IMG/VR virus record: IMGVR_UViG_3300010371_000115
Location: 1 to 23,764 of that record
DNA: 23,764 bases
Direction: 5' to 3' (one strand)
Source of the DNA: a virus
This document shows, piece after piece, positions 22,837 to 23,764 of this stretch. The notes under the pieces are model-generated. The model had not been told where the DNA came from. It made no database searches and worked only from the letters and a program-made list of their open reading frames with translations. Position numbers and translations under genes: made by a program. The first letter of the stretch is position 1, and the number at the start of each line of letters is the position of its first letter.

Positions 22837-23097
22837 ATGACCACTCAACCAGAAATCATCGCCGAAGTGTCCAAGCTGGACAGCGTCTATTCGGCCAAGG
22901 CGTTTGGCGATAACCGAGTATATGTCAACATCGTCGGCTATAACCGCTCGTTTGCTGGCGACCGCAACGCTAAGATTTTTTGGGACACCAAGCTTGGCTG
23001 GCGCATAGAGGGCCTAAAAGGCAATATGTCCCATGAATTTGCGCGCAACATCCGTGCCTTCGCCGAGATCTATTATCCCCGCGCTTTCACCGTTTAA
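22837..23097 (+). CDS. Small alpha/beta protein of the rightward cassette
   Basis: The 86-residue protein starts at ATG 22837, eight bases after GGAG. The open frame extends upstream to a TTG that overlaps the -10 box, which is excluded. An N-terminal helix (QPEIIAEVSKLDSVYSAKAF) is followed by strands (NRVYVNIVGYNRSF, AKIFWDTKLGWRIEGL) and a final helix (SHEFARNIRAFAEIYY). The strand part looks like a well-folded small domain. No family is known to me. It shares P2 with the next gene, 11 bases downstream. A phage early or counter-defence role is possible. Confidence 0.75.
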   Translation: MTTQPEIIAEVSKLDSVYSAKAFGDNRVYVNIVGYNRSFAGDRNAKIFWDTKLGWRIEGLKGNMSHEFARNIRAFAEIYYPRAFTV

Positions 23098-23108
23098 GGA
23101 GCGACCAA

Positions 23109-23363
23109 ATGTCTATCAAAGCAACACGCGCCCGCAAGCTGTCGATCATCGGCGATTGCCCCGGATCGTTTGAGGCGATGATACAGGCCATCCCCGACGC
23201 GGTTTTTGACGCGCTTACATCACGGCAAATAGCGCTGCTGGTGGACGCCAATTGGCGCTTGGCGGGAGCCTCAAAAGCCATCGCAGCCCGCAGTGCGATC
23301 GCGGAAGGCGGTGTGTGGGACGTCCAACGGGAGCGGTTTGTCGAGCTAAGGGCGACGCCCTAG
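23109..23363 (+). CDS. Small helical protein, second gene of the P2 unit
   Basis: The 84-residue product begins behind AAGGAG, about eight bases before the ATG, and only 11 bases after the previous stop, so the two genes are co-transcribed. It contains SFEAMIQAIPDAVFDALTSR, then QIALLVDANWRLAGASKAIA, both helical, and ends GGVWDVQRERFVELRA. No catalytic motif is seen. Short proteins with a DALTSRQIALLVDA-like centre occur in phages and plasmids with unknown role. Its stop codon lies within the loop of a 9-bp hairpin (23350-23373). Confidence 0.75.
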   Translation: MSIKATRARKLSIIGDCPGSFEAMIQAIPDAVFDALTSRQIALLVDANWRLAGASKAIAARSAIAEGGVWDVQRERFVELRATP

Positions 23364-23373
23364 AGCGTCGCCC
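23350..23373 (+). terminator. Strong hairpin overlapping the end of the P2 unit
   Basis: GGGCGACGC (23350-23358) and GCGTCGCCC (23365-23373) form a perfect GC-rich 9-bp stem with a six-base loop containing the start of the TAG stop. It probably ends or stabilises the P2 transcript, though the following bases are CCCGTCTC rather than a T run. Read leftward, it could also be the 3' end of an RNA crossing the repeat pair. Confidence 0.45.
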
Positions 23374-23410
23374 CCCGTCTCAGCGTGTGCCGATTCATTC
23401 AACGACGACA

Positions 23411-23512
23411 GTTTCGATCCACAGCGGGACGTTGCCCCGCGACAACTCTTACAGCCTGCGCCGATTATCTATGGCAGAGAGTTTCGATCCACGGCGGGAG
23501 CCGTCCCGCGAC
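23411..23512 (-). CRISPR. Two-repeat CRISPR-like element, type I-C-like (candidate repeat mimic)
   Basis: Two related units, 23411-23443 (33 bp) and 23481-23512 (32 bp), flank a 37-bp spacer-length segment. Read leftward, both begin GTCGCGGG and end GTGGATCGAAAC. Type I-C CRISPR repeats are 32 bp, begin GTCGC and end GTGGATTGAAAC. Each unit has a GC hairpin in the right place: GCGGGA/TCCCGC in one, GCGGG/CCCGC in the other. The loops differ, so the two copies are not identical as in an active array, while hairpin and ends are kept. No cas gene is present. It could be a mini-array, a repeat mimic that binds host Cas proteins, or a pair of regulatory hairpins upstream of the HTH gene. Confidence 0.5.
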
Positions 23513-23513
23513 C

Positions 23514-23534
23514 GCGCGAGCGATGCTCTCGCGC
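23514..23534. other. 7-bp inverted repeat between repeat pair and HTH gene
   Basis: GCGCGAG (23514-23520) and CTCGCGC (23528-23534) pair around CGATGCT. It begins one base after the second CRISPR-like unit and lies 33 bases before the HTH start codon. It may be an operator for that HTH protein, or the 5' hairpin of a leftward RNA. Confidence 0.4.
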
Positions 23535-23540
23535 AAAGAC

Positions 23541-23568
23541 AGCCTATCATCACACAGGGATATGTCAA
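23541..23568 (-). promoter_or_regulatory. Possible leftward promoter reading into the CRISPR-like repeats
   Basis: On the minus strand a perfect TTGACA (23563-23568) is followed, 16 bases on, by TAGGCT (23541-23546), a poor -10. Transcription would start near 23533 and run through both repeat units in the orientation expected of a CRISPR RNA. The -10 is weak, so this is tentative. Confidence 0.3.
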
Positions 23569-23753
23569 TGACCGCCGCCGAATTCGCCGCCCTTCGCAAG
23601 CGCCTCGGCCTCACTCAGGCCGAGATCGGCGAGCTGATCGGCAAATCAGCCCGGACAGTGAGAGCTTTCGAGGCCGGGTTTCGCAAAATCCCCCGATCCG
23701 CCGAGATCATCCTCACCGGGACGGCCATCGCCTTAGCCTTGCGCGCCCACTGA
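23568..23753 (+). CDS. XRE-type HTH regulator, Aca-sized
   Basis: The 61-residue product is essentially one Cro/CI-type helix-turn-helix: FAALRKRLGLTQAEIGELIG (helices 1-2), then KSARTVRAFEAGFRKIPRSA (recognition helix and helix 4) and a hydrophobic end. The ATG at 23568 is seven bases after AGGGA. The ATG at 23562 is too close. The longer open frame upstream runs through the repeats and is not protein-like. It would act as a dimeric DNA-binding repressor, probably on its own promoter region, where two hairpin repeats and a 7-bp inverted repeat lie. Its size and place beside small unknown genes resemble anti-CRISPR-associated (Aca) regulators, though a plain Cro-like role is equally possible. 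Confidence 0.8.
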   Translation: MTAAEFAALRKRLGLTQAEIGELIGKSARTVRAFEAGFRKIPRSAEIILTGTAIALALRAH

Positions 23754-23764
23754 GCAGCGGTCTC

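Noticed and set aside
23374-23410. A third CRISPR-like repeat upstream of the first
   Set aside because: No GTTTCGATCCAC or CGCGAC ends occur there. Only the unrelated 9-bp hairpin at 23350-23373 lies near the expected place.
23385-23567. Longer N-terminus for the HTH protein
   Set aside because: The extension reads through the repeat pair as Arg/Cys/Thr-rich text, and the ATG at 23568 has a well-placed AGGGA site.

Overview
The window looks like one part of the genome of a short-tailed (P22-like, podovirus) tailed phage or prophage. GC is moderate to high (roughly 55-60%, by eye). Codon use and several small accessory proteins suggest an alphaproteobacterial, perhaps Rhizobiales-like, host. 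That host is an inference, since no host gene is present. No integrase, replication module or tRNA was recognised.

Positions 32-21085, on the minus strand, hold an almost complete virion module, transcribed right to left in the same order as P22. The order is terminase small subunit, terminase large subunit, a small protein, portal, two accessory genes, scaffold and coat. These are followed by two small head-region proteins, a gp4-like tail adaptor, a gp10-like DNA-stabilisation protein and two small proteins. Next come a 2-oxoglutarate/Fe(II) oxygenase and a GNAT acetyltransferase, then three gp7/gp20-like ejection genes, a giant gp16-like ejection protein with a SleB cell-wall hydrolase domain, and finally a tail protein with a P22-tailspike-like head-binding region. 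Most junctions are one- or four-base stop/start overlaps, as in a translationally coupled late operon. The exceptions are the coat leader (14078-14300), which carries a long-range hairpin next to the coat ribosome binding site, and 1577-1824, which holds a plus-strand membrane-protein gene.

Positions 21086-22340 are a transition zone. Three tandem 11-bp repeats lie just upstream of the terminase gene. Rightward reading frames overlap there, and leftward genes encode a Sec-signal-bearing beta-rich protein and a small basic protein.

Positions 22340-23764, on the plus strand, form a compact cassette of very small genes with strong ribosome binding sites. Two near-identical promoters (18 of 20 bases shared across the -10 region) drive it. 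It ends in a 61-residue XRE-type HTH regulator. Directly upstream of that regulator are two 32/33-bp hairpin repeats, 37 bp apart, whose ends and architecture match type I-C CRISPR repeats. Small unknown genes, CRISPR-repeat mimics and an Aca-sized HTH protein together make this the best candidate for an undescribed system, possibly a counter-CRISPR locus with an RNA component. That function is a hypothesis.
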